A DNA stretch of 64,000 bases from Lentisphaerae bacterium RIFOXYA12_64_32 (GTDB lineage Bacteria > Verrucomicrobiota > Lentisphaeria > Oligosphaerales > YB12-FULL-65-16). How positions within the stretch are numbered: the stretch's first letter is position 1; every line of letters starts with the position of its first letter. Where the stretch lies: NCBI GenBank assembly GCA_001803235.1, contig MHBL01000432.1, positions 17,399 through 81,398 on the forward strand. Direction: 5' to 3'. Positions 47,006-56,333 of this stretch are shown one piece after another. The translations under genes were made by a program, and so were the position numbers. The notes under the pieces are model-generated. The model had not been told where the DNA came from, did not search any database, and was given only the letters and a program-made list of their open reading frames with translations.

Positions 47006-48625
47006 ATGCGAAGTACGCAGGTGCGAAGTCCGCAGTTCGTGGGGTTGCTGGTGCTGGCGGCATTGGGTCTGTTGGTGCTGGCGGCGGGGTGCTCGGGGAG
47101 CAAGGACTCGGTGTCGTCGGACAGTTTCGAGTTGAAGCGCGGCCAGCTCCAGATCACGGTGAGCGAAGCCGGCCAGCTTGAGGCGGCTGAGTCGGTCTCG
47201 GTCGTGTGCGAGACGCGCAAGCCGGCCCGGATTCTGGAGGTTGTTTCCGAGGGGACGACGATCACCGAGGAGGACGTCAAGTCCGGCAGGGTGCTGATCA
47301 AGCTGGATTCGGTCGATTTCGAAGCCCAACTCCGCGAGCAGCAGAGCAACTTCGAGAGTGCAAAGGCGGGTTTGACAGAGGCGCAGGAGGCGGTCTTGAT
47401 CCAGGAGAGCGAGAACCAGACCAACATCCGCTCGGCGGAACTGGCCTTGGCGTTTGCGATCACGGACCTGCGCAAGTTAGCGGGGGACGCATTGGCGGAG
47501 AAATACGCCGCGACGCCGCCGGCCGACATCGCGACGCTGCCGGATGAACCGGGTTTCGGCGGCCAGGCCCTGCAGGATCTGGGTAAGTACCAAAGCGAGA
47601 TTGAACTGGAAAAGGAAGAGTACTCGAAGGCGCAGAACCGGCTGAACTGGACGAAGAAGCTGTTCGACCGCGGCTATGTGACGGCCGACGAGCGCGACTC
47701 AGACGCGCTGGCGCTGCGGCGGCGCGAACTGAGCCTGGAGACGGCCAAGTCAAAGCTGGACATTTTCCGGCGCTACGATTTCGTCAAGGAGTTCCAGCGC
47801 GCCTGGTCGGGCGTTCTGGAGGCGCGCGAGAAACTGGACCGGGCCAAGGGTGTGGCGCGTTCGAAGCTGGCGCAGTCGCAGGCGCAGCTCAATTCGCGTC
47901 AGGGCTCGTTCATCCGGGTTCAGGAGGAAGTGGACCGGGCCCAGAAGGACATCGACAAGTGCACCATCCGCGCCACCAAGCCGGGTCTGGTGACGTACCA
48001 GTCGCGGAACCCGTGGGACCAGCGGCCGCCGATCAAGGTGGGGACGGAGGTGCAGGTGAAGGAGACGCTGCTGCAGATTCCGGACCTGGCGCAGATGGTG
48101 GTGACCGTGAAGATCCACGAGGCGCAGATCGACCAGATCACTCCGGGACAAACGGCCACGGTCAAGATCGACGCGCTGCCCGGGCGCAATCTCGCCGCCA
48201 AAGTGGCCACAAAAGGCGCCGTGCCCAACACGGAGAACCGGTGGTGGAACCCGGACCTGAAGGTGTACGACACGCGAATCACCATTGAGGACAAGGACGT
48301 GGGTTTGCGGCCCGGGATGACGGCGACGGTGGAGATTCTGTGTGAGACGCTCAACGACGTGCTGTACGTGCCGATTCAGGCTGTGGCGACGGACGAGAAG
48401 GATAATCACTACTGCTACCGTCAGAACGGCAACCGCGTCCCGGTCACAGTGGGGAAGCGCAATCGGGTGTTTGTGGTGGTGACGGAGGGGCTGAAGGAAG
48501 GCGAGGTCATTCTGATGAATCCGCCCGAACTGGCCTCGCGGGGAGAGACGAAAGACGAGAAGCCGGCCCCGGACGCGAAACCGGGGGCGCAGAGCGGCAA
48601 GGTGCAGAACGGCGGCAAGAAATAG
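47006..48625 (+). CDS. HlyD/MacA-type periplasmic adaptor (membrane-fusion protein)
   Basis: N-terminal lipoprotein-like segment (LLVLAAGCSGSKDS), ITVSEAGQLEAAESVSVVCET, coiled-coil hairpin, IRATKPGLVTYQSRNPWDQRPPIKVGTEVQVKETLLQIPDLAQMVVTVKIHE; SD GAGGAG 7 nt before ATG 47006. Confidence 0.9.
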   Translation: MRSTQVRSPQFVGLLVLAALGLLVLAAGCSGSKDSVSSDSFELKRGQLQITVSEAGQLEAAESVSVVCETRKPARILEVVSEGTTITEEDVKSGRVLIKLDSVDFEAQLREQQSNFESAKAGLTEAQEAVLIQESENQTNIRSAELALAFAITDLRKLAGDALAEKYAATPPADIATLPDEPGFGGQALQDLGKYQSEIELEKEEYSKAQNRLNWTKKLFDRGYVTADERDSDALALRRRELSLETAKSKLDIFRRYDFVKEFQRAWSGVLEAREKLDRAKGVARSKLAQSQAQLNSRQGSFIRVQEEVDRAQKDIDKCTIRATKPGLVTYQSRNPWDQRPPIKVGTEVQVKETLLQIPDLAQMVVTVKIHEAQIDQITPGQTATVKIDALPGRNLAAKVATKGAVPNTENRWWNPDLKVYDTRITIEDKDVGLRPGMTATVEILCETLNDVLYVPIQAVATDEKDNHYCYRQNGNRVPVTVGKRNRVFVVVTEGLKEGEVILMNPPELASRGETKDEKPAPDAKPGAQSGKVQNGGKK

Positions 48626-48706
48626 GGGGCGGGTCGAGGGAATCGACAGAATCGAGGGGATCGAGGGGATCGATAGATACTGCAAGACTCTGAGCGTTAG
48701 CTACTT

Positions 48707-49408
48707 ATGGCAGAGCATCCGACACCGGAAGTGATTCGTCTCGAGGCGCTGACCAAATCGTTCCTCATGGGTGAGGATGAGGTGCAGGCGTTGCGCGGCC
48801 TTTCGTTCACGCTGCGACGTGGCGAATACCTGGCGATCATGGGGCAGTCCGGGTCGGGGAAATCGACGTTGCTGAACATTCTTGGGTGCCTGGACCTGCC
48901 CACGTCGGGCGTCTATGCCGTCGAAGGGACGGACGTAGCGCAATTGAGCGATGAGCAACTGAGTGCGTTGCGGCGCGAGAAGTTCGGGTTCATCTTCCAG
49001 TCGTTCAACCTGATTTCGCAACTGAGCGTGGTAGAGAATATCGAGGTGCCCCTGTTCTACCTGGGTTGGGAGGGGCGGCGTCGGAGCCAACGGGCGCGCG
49101 AGCTGGCGGAGTCCGTCGGGCTCGGCCATCGGTTGGGGCACCGGCCGTTCCAGCTCTCGGGCGGGCAGCAGCAGCGCGTGGCCATTGCGCGCGCATTGGC
49201 GAACGAACCCCACCTGATTTTCGCCGACGAACCGACCGGGAACCTGGATTCCAGTACCGGCAAGGAGATCATCGGAATGCTGGACAGCCTGTCGAAGGCC
49301 GGGCGGACCCTGATCATGGTGACGCACGAGCGCACGGTTGCGGAGCACGCACATCGGATCATCGAGTTGGCGGACGGGTTGGTTGTGAAGGACGAGCCAA
49401 CGACGTGA
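48707..49408 (+). CDS. MacB/LolD-type ABC transporter ATP-binding protein
   Basis: IRLEALTKSFLMGEDEVQALRGLSFTLRRGEYLAIMGQSGSGKSTLLNILGCLD...QLSGGQQQRVAIARALANEPHLIFADEPTGNLDSSTG. Confidence 0.95.
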   Translation: MAEHPTPEVIRLEALTKSFLMGEDEVQALRGLSFTLRRGEYLAIMGQSGSGKSTLLNILGCLDLPTSGVYAVEGTDVAQLSDEQLSALRREKFGFIFQSFNLISQLSVVENIEVPLFYLGWEGRRRSQRARELAESVGLGHRLGHRPFQLSGGQQQRVAIARALANEPHLIFADEPTGNLDSSTGKEIIGMLDSLSKAGRTLIMVTHERTVAEHAHRIIELADGLVVKDEPTT

Positions 49409-50688
49409 CTCTGACCTTCTCCAACCTGGTTCGCATGGGCGCTCTGGGCAGCCGCAGCCTGATGGAGCACAAGCTGCGCAGTCTGCTGACGATGCTGGGG
49501 ATTATCTTTGGCGTGGGCAGTGTGATCTCGATGCTGGCCATTGGCGAGGGGGCCAGTTTCGAGGCGCGCGAGCAGATCCGGCGTCTGGGCAGCACGAACA
49601 TCATCGTCAAGGCGCGGAAGCCGGAGTCGTCCGGGTCGGCGACGGAAAGCCGCAAGCGGATGGTGACGTACGGCCTGACCTACGACGACGCGGAGCGCAT
49701 CCACCTGCTGTTTCCGCAAATCGAGGTTCAGGTTCCGTCCCGAGTGATCCAGGAGGACGCGCGGCGCGGGGCGGTCAAGGCCCCGGCGCGCATTGTCGGA
49801 ACGGTGCCGTGGTACCTGAAGAACTCCGGGCTGCGGCTGACGGCGGGCCGGTTCCTGACGGCGGAAGACATCCGCGGGGTTCAGAACGTCTGCATCCTGG
49901 ATCAGAATGCCGTGCGGCAGCTCTTCCCCCTGGTCTGGCCGATCGGGCAGGACCTGTACCTGGGCTCGCAGAGCTACAGTGTGATCGGGGTGGTGGAGAA
50001 CCTGGCAGCCGCGAGCGGCAACGGCAATGGCCGTAAAGGCCAGGGCGAGGTGGTCCAAGTCTTCATCCCGCTCACTGCGGCGAGCCGCCGCTTCGGCGAG
50101 ACCCTGGTCCGGCGAGCGACGGGATCGATCAGTTGGGAACAGGTCGAACTGCACGAACTGACCCTGACGGCACCCACCGAAGCGGCGGTGCTGCCCCTGA
50201 CCAACTCCATCCGCACGATGCTGAAGAGCTTCCACCGCCAGGACGATTTCGAGATCGTGATCCCGCTCGAACTGCTGAAGCAGGCGGAGGCGACGACGCG
50301 GATCTTCAATATCGTGCTGGGCAGTATTGCGGCGATCAGCCTGCTGGTGGGCGGCATCGGTATCATGAACATCATGCTGGCCAGCGTCACGGAGCGGACG
50401 CGCGAGATTGGCATTCGCCGCGCCCTGGGCGCCACGCGCACGGACATTGCGCTGCAGTTCCTGGCCGAAGCGCTGGTGCTTTCGCTCATGGGCGGGCTGG
50501 TAGGCATCGGGCTGGGGCTGGCGATCCCGAAAGTGGTCAGCGCGGCGGCGGGGATGAAGACGATCATCAAGCTTTCGGCGATCGTCATGGCGTTCGGGAT
50601 CGCGTTGGTCACGGGCCTGATCTCAGGTCTGTACCCCGCGACGCGCGCGGCGCGCCTGTCGCCGATTGAAGCGCTGCGGCATGAGTAG
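49405..50688 (+). CDS. MacB-like ABC transporter permease (FtsX fold), GTG start
   Basis: GTG at 49405 overlaps the upstream TGA (GTGA); MEHKLRSLLTMLGIIFGVGSVISMLAIGEGASFEAREQIRRLGSTNIIVKA...LLVGGIGIMNIMLASVTERTREIGIRRALGATRTDIALQFLAEALVLSLMGG. The track start 49066 lies inside the ATPase gene. Confidence 0.92.
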   Translation: MTLTFSNLVRMGALGSRSLMEHKLRSLLTMLGIIFGVGSVISMLAIGEGASFEAREQIRRLGSTNIIVKARKPESSGSATESRKRMVTYGLTYDDAERIHLLFPQIEVQVPSRVIQEDARRGAVKAPARIVGTVPWYLKNSGLRLTAGRFLTAEDIRGVQNVCILDQNAVRQLFPLVWPIGQDLYLGSQSYSVIGVVENLAAASGNGNGRKGQGEVVQVFIPLTAASRRFGETLVRRATGSISWEQVELHELTLTAPTEAAVLPLTNSIRTMLKSFHRQDDFEIVIPLELLKQAEATTRIFNIVLGSIAAISLLVGGIGIMNIMLASVTERTREIGIRRALGATRTDIALQFLAEALVLSLMGGLVGIGLGLAIPKVVSAAAGMKTIIKLSAIVMAFGIALVTGLISGLYPATRAARLSPIEALRHE

Positions 50689-50798
50689 CAGGGAGCAGGG
50701 AGCAGGGAGCAAGGGGCACGGGGCAAGGGGCAGGGAGGAGTGCCGGACGCTATTGGGGACTGGGGAGGTGACGAGATGTGCCCGACACGGGGCTGAGA

Positions 50799-50885
50799 CC
50801 ACGGGGCAAGCCCGTGGCAGGAGGAGAACACGGGATTCCCGAATGCGCATGCGGCAATGGACCGGGGCACGGGGCAAGCCCGTGG
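50799..50885 (+). repeat. Family C palindromes (50799-50817; diverged copy 50867-50885) within a longer repeat shared with 32590-32705
   Basis: ggggactggggaggtgacgagatgtgcccgacacggggctgagaccacggggcaagcccgtggcagg and gcaataccgatgcacccatgctgggcgggacccc both have close matches at 32,598-32,705. Confidence 0.8.
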
Positions 50886-50976
50886 CAGGGGCAATACCGA
50901 TGCACCCATGCTGGGCGGGACCCCACCCCACCCCCGACACTCGTCCCCCGACACTCGTCCCTCGGCCCGCGGCGGC

Positions 50977-51105
50977 TCAGTGTCCCGGGCGGCAGTCCCA
51001 CAGCTTCTCGTTCGTGAGCCACTGCCGGAACATGACCCACTCGGTGTGGCCGTCGAAGAAGAGGCAGTTGGAGCCATTCGAGTGGCGTCTGGTCGCGGCC
51101 GCGGC
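50977..51105 (-). pseudogene. Orphan C-terminal fragment of a third H-X9-DG pseudopilin-like gene
   Basis: Minus strand reads ...[38 protein letters not shown] (stop 50977-50979), matching the C-termini of the intact neighbours, but no start or N-terminal half exists. Confidence 0.85.
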
Positions 51106-51885
51106 TCACTGGCGGCAGTCCCACATGTCCACGTCGGCCAACCACTGGCGGCAGTTCTTCCACTCCGTGTGGCCGTCGAAGAACAGACAGTTGGCGCCGC
51201 CCGAGTGCCGTCTAGGTCTGGCACGGTTGAACATCTCGTCTTCCAGGGTCCAGACACCGTTATCGCTGTCAGCCGCGCCGTCCGAATCGAAGTCGTGATC
51301 AGGGCTCCATGTGGTCAGGTTGTACATGTAGTGGTATGCAGTGTCGGTCATGGCGAGGCGCGCGTCAGGCCGCGTCATCTTGGAGATTTTCCAGGATGGG
51401 GTGTAGGTGCCCAAGTCGGTGCGCCAGACGTACCAGAACCCGGCGATCTTGCCGACCCCGTAGTTCACCCCGATGCCGTTGGGGAGCTTCGGATCCGCAG
51501 GGCACTGGAAGACTTCATTGCTGCTGCCAGCGTAGGGCTTGATGACCGTGTACCACGGATGATTGTCCACGCCGCCGCCGGGGACAGGGAAGGTATCGGC
51601 GAACGGCGGCATGAAGTCGTCGGCTTCGCTCAGGTACACGCCAAACGCGGTCCCGAACTGCTTGTGATTGGCGTTGCACAGCGCCTGGCGCCCCTTCTCC
51701 TTGGCCTGGGCCAGGGCGGGCAGCAGCATAGAGGCCAGGATGGCAATGATCGCAATGACGACGAGCAGCTCGATGAGGGTGAACTTCATCCTGACGTCGG
51801 CCCATGCCGTTGCCGATCGCTGAGTGAGGTGCATGTCCGGAATCCTCCACTGCAGGGCTCGTAGTCGTCCATCGCGAGTATTCAT
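51106..51885 (-). CDS. Type II pseudopilin-like protein with H-X9-DG C-terminus
   Basis: [46 protein letters not shown]...[25 protein letters not shown]. True start may be the MKFTL ATG at 51789 or the ATG at 51834. Confidence 0.9.
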   Translation of the reverse strand: MNTRDGRLRALQWRIPDMHLTQRSATAWADVRMKFTLIELLVVIAIIAILASMLLPALAQAKEKGRQALCNANHKQFGTAFGVYLSEADDFMPPFADTFPVPGGGVDNHPWYTVIKPYAGSSNEVFQCPADPKLPNGIGVNYGVGKIAGFWYVWRTDLGTYTPSWKISKMTRPDARLAMTDTAYHYMYNLTTWSPDHDFDSDGAADSDNGVWTLEDEMFNRARPRRHSGGANCLFFDGHTEWKNCRQWLADVDMWDCRQ

Positions 51886-51907
51886 CCCGACTCAGGGCTT
51901 GGTCGGT

Positions 51908-52744
51908 CTAGAACCCAGGGCGAATATCCCACATCGCGAGTTTGGCATACCACTGCCGGTACATGACCCACTCCGTGTGGCCGTCGAAGAAGAGGCAGTT
52001 CGAACCGTTCGAGTGCCGTCGCGGTGCGCCGCCGTTGAACATCGGACCAGCGCCGTCGTTCCAGACGCCGTCATGACTGTCTGCCAAGTCATCCCCGTCC
52101 AGGTTCAGGACGGGGACCCAGGTCTTGAGGTTGTAGACGTAGATCCTGGTGGCATCGGTGATGGCCAAGTCCTCGGCTGGCTGGCCGATCTGTTTCCACG
52201 TCCTGCTGGGCTTGAACACGCCGGGCGGGTCGAGATAGCCGTAGCGGAAGCCCCCGTAGTCATTGGTGTCGTAGTTCACGCCATAGGCGGTGGTGATCTT
52301 GGGGTCCGAGGGGCACTTGAACACATCGAGGTTGTTCGAGACGTAGGGTTTCAGCACATCGTTCCACCAGCGGTTATCCGCCGGCCCGCCGCCGTTCTTG
52401 TGATACTCCATGCCGAATGGCGGAAAGACCTCGCCGTTGTCGTCGGTATAAAGCTGAAGCGCGGCACCGAGTTGCCGGATGTTGCCGTTGCACACGGCCT
52501 GGCGGCCTTTCTCCTTGGCCTGGGCCAGGGCCGGCAGCAGCAGCGACGCCAGAATGGCAATAATGGCGATGACGACGAGCAGCTCAATGAGGGTGAACGA
52601 ATGAGCCGTGGGCTTGTCGAGAGGTTCGAGGAGGGGAACCGAACGAACGCGGGGGCAGGCGGAGGTACGTTCCGCCCGAGAGCCGCATCGGCCGGTTGAG
52701 CCGCGCGGCGCCGTCGACGGTCCGGGCGTTTGCCACGTGGTCAT
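51908..52744 (-). CDS. Type II pseudopilin-like protein with H-X9-DG C-terminus
   Basis: [62 protein letters not shown]...[37 protein letters not shown]; start uncertain (ORF open to 52798). Confidence 0.88.
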   Translation of the reverse strand: MTTWQTPGPSTAPRGSTGRCGSRAERTSACPRVRSVPLLEPLDKPTAHSFTLIELLVVIAIIAILASLLLPALAQAKEKGRQAVCNGNIRQLGAALQLYTDDNGEVFPPFGMEYHKNGGGPADNRWWNDVLKPYVSNNLDVFKCPSDPKITTAYGVNYDTNDYGGFRYGYLDPPGVFKPSRTWKQIGQPAEDLAITDATRIYVYNLKTWVPVLNLDGDDLADSHDGVWNDGAGPMFNGGAPRRHSNGSNCLFFDGHTEWVMYRQWYAKLAMWDIRPGF

Positions 52745-52898
52745 GGTGCACACCTCGCGTTCCGTTCTTCCACCCTTCGCCAGCGAACGGGGCGTCATGG
52801 GTGTCGCCCGCCGTCAGGGCAGAGGCGCACTTCTCAACGCAATGACTATACCATACATTCGTCCCCGGCGCAATGCAACCGTGTGCATTGCGTCGAAA

Positions 52899-52941
52899 GT
52901 ACTGCGTCAGTGGCTCCCGGGTGGCGTACCGCCCGGTCATA
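52899..52941 (-). repeat. Dispersed repeat family B, copy 2
   Basis: Reverse complement reads TATGACCGGGCGGTACGCCACCCGGGAGCCACTGACGCAGTAC. Confidence 0.6.
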
Positions 52942-53030
52942 CCGAGGTGAAACGGGCCACGACGCTTCCGGAGCCCGCGAGGACGCGGGCGCTCCAAAGT
53001 CAGCCCCCGTGCCAGTTCTTGGTCTTGGCG

Positions 53031-54032
53031 CTACTTTTTCGGTGCATCCCAGTGGAATACGATACCCATGTTGAGGGGTTTGCCGGTGTGGAGCAGTTCG
53101 TAGCCTTTGAGCGCGTCGTCGGCGTTGAACCGATGCGTGATCAGGGGCGCGATCCTGAGGCGGCGTTGCCGGATGTTGGTGATGGTGTCGATCCAGTCCT
53201 GCTTGTCGATGCCGCAGGTGGTTTTGCAGGTCAGTTCGCGGATCTTGATCTGGTCGAGGTCGACGGCGCACTTTTCCTTGTCGAAGTACTGGGCCTGGAG
53301 CAGGAGCTTGCCCTGCGGCTTGGCCAGTTTGACCATGGCGTCGGTGGTCGCGGCATGGCCGACGGTGTCATAGATCAGGTCGAACCCTGCCGGGGCGACG
53401 CCGCGGAGGTTGGCCTCGAGCTTTTCGTCGTCCGTGCAGAAGACTGGGCCGACGATATTTTTGACCCAGGCGACGCGTTCCGGGTCTTTCTCGATCAGCA
53501 CGGCCTGGGCACGGCGGAGGCCGGCGAGTTGGGCGGCGCAGATGCCGATGAAGCCGGCGCCAATGATGAGGATTTTCTGGTGGTCGTGCACCTCGCAGAA
53601 GCGGATGCCGCGATTGGCGACGCCGGCGACGATGGTGAACGCCATGCATTCGAGGTCCAGCGTATTTGGCATGGTGGAATCGATGAAATCGACCGAGCGC
53701 CAGTCCGCCACGGCGTGACCGGTGTGGGCTCCGAACAGGCAGGCGATGTGGCTTTCCTGCCAGCGGCCGCCGCCACCGTAGACCAGGTCGCCGACCTGGA
53801 GTCCGGGCACGTCCTTGCCGCACTGCTCGACGACACTGATGCGGTGGTAGCCCGGGACGCACGGGAACTTCGAGCCCAGGTGCTTGCCGCGCAGGATCCA
53901 GCGCTCGGTGCCGGGCGAGATGGCGGTCACGACGGAGCGGAGCAGGACATCGCTCGGCCCGGGTTCGGGGAGCGTCACTTCGCCGAACTCAAACGTGTCG
54001 GCCTTGGGGAAGATCACAGCCTTGGTTTTCAT
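53031..54032 (-). CDS. Zinc-type alcohol dehydrogenase-like MDR protein
   Basis: MKTKAVIFPKADTFEFGEVTLPEPGPSDVLLRSVVTAISPGTERWILRGKHLGSKFPCVPGYHRISVVEQCG...ILIIGAGFIGICAAQLAGLRRAQAVLIEKDPERVAWVK. Confidence 0.85.
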   Translation of the reverse strand: MKTKAVIFPKADTFEFGEVTLPEPGPSDVLLRSVVTAISPGTERWILRGKHLGSKFPCVPGYHRISVVEQCGKDVPGLQVGDLVYGGGGRWQESHIACLFGAHTGHAVADWRSVDFIDSTMPNTLDLECMAFTIVAGVANRGIRFCEVHDHQKILIIGAGFIGICAAQLAGLRRAQAVLIEKDPERVAWVKNIVGPVFCTDDEKLEANLRGVAPAGFDLIYDTVGHAATTDAMVKLAKPQGKLLLQAQYFDKEKCAVDLDQIKIRELTCKTTCGIDKQDWIDTITNIRQRRLRIAPLITHRFNADDALKGYELLHTGKPLNMGIVFHWDAPKK

Positions 54033-54033
54033 G

Positions 54034-55065
54034 TCAGTTCTCCATGTCGAATACGACTTTGAACGCCGTCTTGTCGTGCAGCATTTCGAACCCTCTCTTG
54101 ACCTCGCTCAGGGGCATGCGGTGCGAGTAGTAGTCGGAGAGCGTCACCAGCCCGAGGCGCACGGCGTCGAGCATGTACTCGTGCGACGGGACTTCGCCGG
54201 TGGCGCCGGCGGCCAGGTGCTCTGCCGGGATATGCTCCTTGACGTTGGTCCCGAACTCATAGGTGGCGTAGAGCGCGATCTTGCCGTCCGGGGCGAGCAT
54301 GGGAATAGCGGCCTTGGCCAAACGGATGTCGCCGGTGGTATCCAACACGATGTCCAGGCCCTTGCCGCCGGTCAGGCGCTTCACTTCCGTCACCATGTCG
54401 GTGGTGGCGGCATTGACGGTGAAGTCCGCACCGATCTTGCGGGCGTACTCGAGCTGGGCGTCGCGGCGGGCGACGACGATGAGCGGGTCGGCGCCGAACA
54501 CCTTCACGAACCGGCTCATGCACAGGCTCACGGAACCGGCCCCGAGGACAGCCACGGACTTGTACAACCGCACCCCGACGCTGGCGGCGAATCCGGCGGT
54601 TTCCTTCAGGGTGATCAGCATGGTCGCGTCGGCTGCGGACATGAGGATATCGGACGGCAGCTTCATCTGGAACTGCATGTAGCCGTGCGGCTTCCAGGTC
54701 GGATCGTCCTGGATCCACGCCTGGGTATCGGTGACCAGTCCGTACTCGGCGAACCCGCCCCAGAGCGAGGTGAACTCGCCCAGCTTCTGACCGTTGTACA
54801 CGGCGGTGGGCCGGAGAAAGACGTCGCCCGGCTTGATGTTCCGAACCTTCTTGCCGACCTCGATGACGCGGCCGACACTCTCATGCCCGAGCACGCCGGG
54901 GTACTGCTGCTTCCAGGGCAGTCCGTTCTTGATGTGCTTCTGGTCGGTGCCGGTGCAGGTGGCCGCGGCCAGCATCTTGCAGAGGCACTGGTACTCATTA
55001 GGCTGCGGCATCGGCACGTCCTGGCACCACACGTTGCCGTTGCCGTCGGTGATCGCGGCTTTCAT
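54034..55065 (-). CDS. Zinc-dependent alcohol/sorbitol dehydrogenase-like MDR protein
   Basis: GVLGHESVGRVIEVGKKVRNIKPGDVFLRP...VAVLGAGSVSLCMSRFVKVFGADPLIVVARRDAQLEYARKIGADFTVNA; adjacent to and co-directional with the next MDR gene. Confidence 0.88.
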   Translation of the reverse strand: MKAAITDGNGNVWCQDVPMPQPNEYQCLCKMLAAATCTGTDQKHIKNGLPWKQQYPGVLGHESVGRVIEVGKKVRNIKPGDVFLRPTAVYNGQKLGEFTSLWGGFAEYGLVTDTQAWIQDDPTWKPHGYMQFQMKLPSDILMSAADATMLITLKETAGFAASVGVRLYKSVAVLGAGSVSLCMSRFVKVFGADPLIVVARRDAQLEYARKIGADFTVNAATTDMVTEVKRLTGGKGLDIVLDTTGDIRLAKAAIPMLAPDGKIALYATYEFGTNVKEHIPAEHLAAGATGEVPSHEYMLDAVRLGLVTLSDYYSHRMPLSEVKRGFEMLHDKTAFKVVFDMEN

Positions 55066-55169
55066 GGGGGATGCTCCTTGTGTTGCGGGCGCGCCGGGGT
55101 TCAGGGGGAGTCGAGAGAATCGAGGGAATCGAGGGTTCGGGTCCGCGCTCCGTGCTCCTCGCTCCGCGC

Positions 55170-56333
55170 TTACAGCGTCACCAGCTTCATGTATTTCTTC
55201 GACAGTTTTTCGACGCCGGTCTTGGTGACGCGGACGCCGTTTTCCCAGCGCAGTCCGAAGTCGTGATCGTAGAAGAAGGTGTCGACCTGGAAGGTCATGT
55301 TTTCCTGCAGGTCATAGGTGGAGGTCGACTCCATCCACGGCCGTTCGACTTCCATCATGCCGATGCCGTGGCAGGGGCCGTAGAGCATGTACTTTCGGAA
55401 GCCGCGTTTCTCGACGAACTGCTCGTACTCCTTGACGACGCTGGCGGCGGGCTTGCCGGCTTTCATGAGTTCCATGGTCTTGAAGTGCGCTTCGAGCCCG
55501 AACTCGACCAGGCGGTGCTTGCGCGCCGGGAGCTTGCCGATGGAGATCGGGATGCCGACGCTGGACGAGTAGCCGCCGCAGCGGGCGCCGATATTGAGCT
55601 GGATGACTTCGTTCTTCTTGATCTTGTTGTGGGTTGGGCGCGAGATGGCGTTGTTCGTGGCTGGGCCGCAGAAGCAGTACAGGGCGTGGCCTTCGTACTC
55701 GCCGCCGTGCTTGTAAATTTCGCGCTGCGCGATGCCAATGACCTGGAACTCCGTCATGCCCGGCTTGATCTCGCCGAGGATCGCATCGACCGCCATCTCG
55801 CTGACCTGGAACGCCTTGCGCATGAGTGCGATCTCGTTGGTGCTCTTGATGATGCGTAACGATATGAGCGTATCGTCCGCCTTGACCAGTTCGACCTTGG
55901 GCAGTTCGCGCTGCAGGCTGGTGTAGACAGGCAGCGTCATGACCGAATAGCCGACGAGCCCGAGTTTCTTGAGCTTGCCGCCCGGGATCGCCTTCTTCAC
56001 CACGTCAGTGTAGTGCGCCACCGGGATGCCGGGGTACTCGGGCTCAGCCGACTCGCGGTACTCGACCATCTTCATGATATTCTTGACGATCTTGCCGCTG
56101 CGGCCCTGGGCGTAGGTCAGGCTCTCGGGGCCAATGATCAGGACCGGCTCGCCGCGCGCCGGCACGAACACGCCGCCCGCCTCGAACGTGGGCCAATACT
56201 CCGTGAGGAAGCGGACGTTGGCGAAGTCCGACTCGTTGCCGTGGACGAGGGCTGCGTCGAGCCCTGCCTTGCGGATGTTCGCCTGGAACCTGCGGATCCG
56301 ATCCCGATACTCGCTGACTGGAATGCTGTTCAT
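55170..56333 (-). CDS. M24 family aminopeptidase/creatinase-like protein
   Basis: Creatinase-like N-domain; EYEGHALYCFCGPATNNAISRPTHNKIKKNEVIQLNIGARCGGYSSSVGIPISIG...YGPCHGIGMMEVERPWMESTSTYDLQENMTFQVDTFFY. Confidence 0.85.
   Translation of the reverse strand: MNSIPVSEYRDRIRRFQANIRKAGLDAALVHGNESDFANVRFLTEYWPTFEAGGVFVPARGEPVLIIGPESLTYAQGRSGKIVKNIMKMVEYRESAEPEYPGIPVAHYTDVVKKAIPGGKLKKLGLVGYSVMTLPVYTSLQRELPKVELVKADDTLISLRIIKSTNEIALMRKAFQVSEMAVDAILGEIKPGMTEFQVIGIAQREIYKHGGEYEGHALYCFCGPATNNAISRPTHNKIKKNEVIQLNIGARCGGYSSSVGIPISIGKLPARKHRLVEFGLEAHFKTMELMKAGKPAASVVKEYEQFVEKRGFRKYMLYGPCHGIGMMEVERPWMESTSTYDLQENMTFQVDTFFYDHDFGLRWENGVRVTKTGVEKLSKKYMKLVTL

Noticed and set aside
53368-54718. Arg/Pro-rich minus-strand ORFs inside the dehydrogenase genes
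   Set aside because: Out-of-frame overlaps with clear MDR dehydrogenase coding frames; typical high-GC shadow ORFs.
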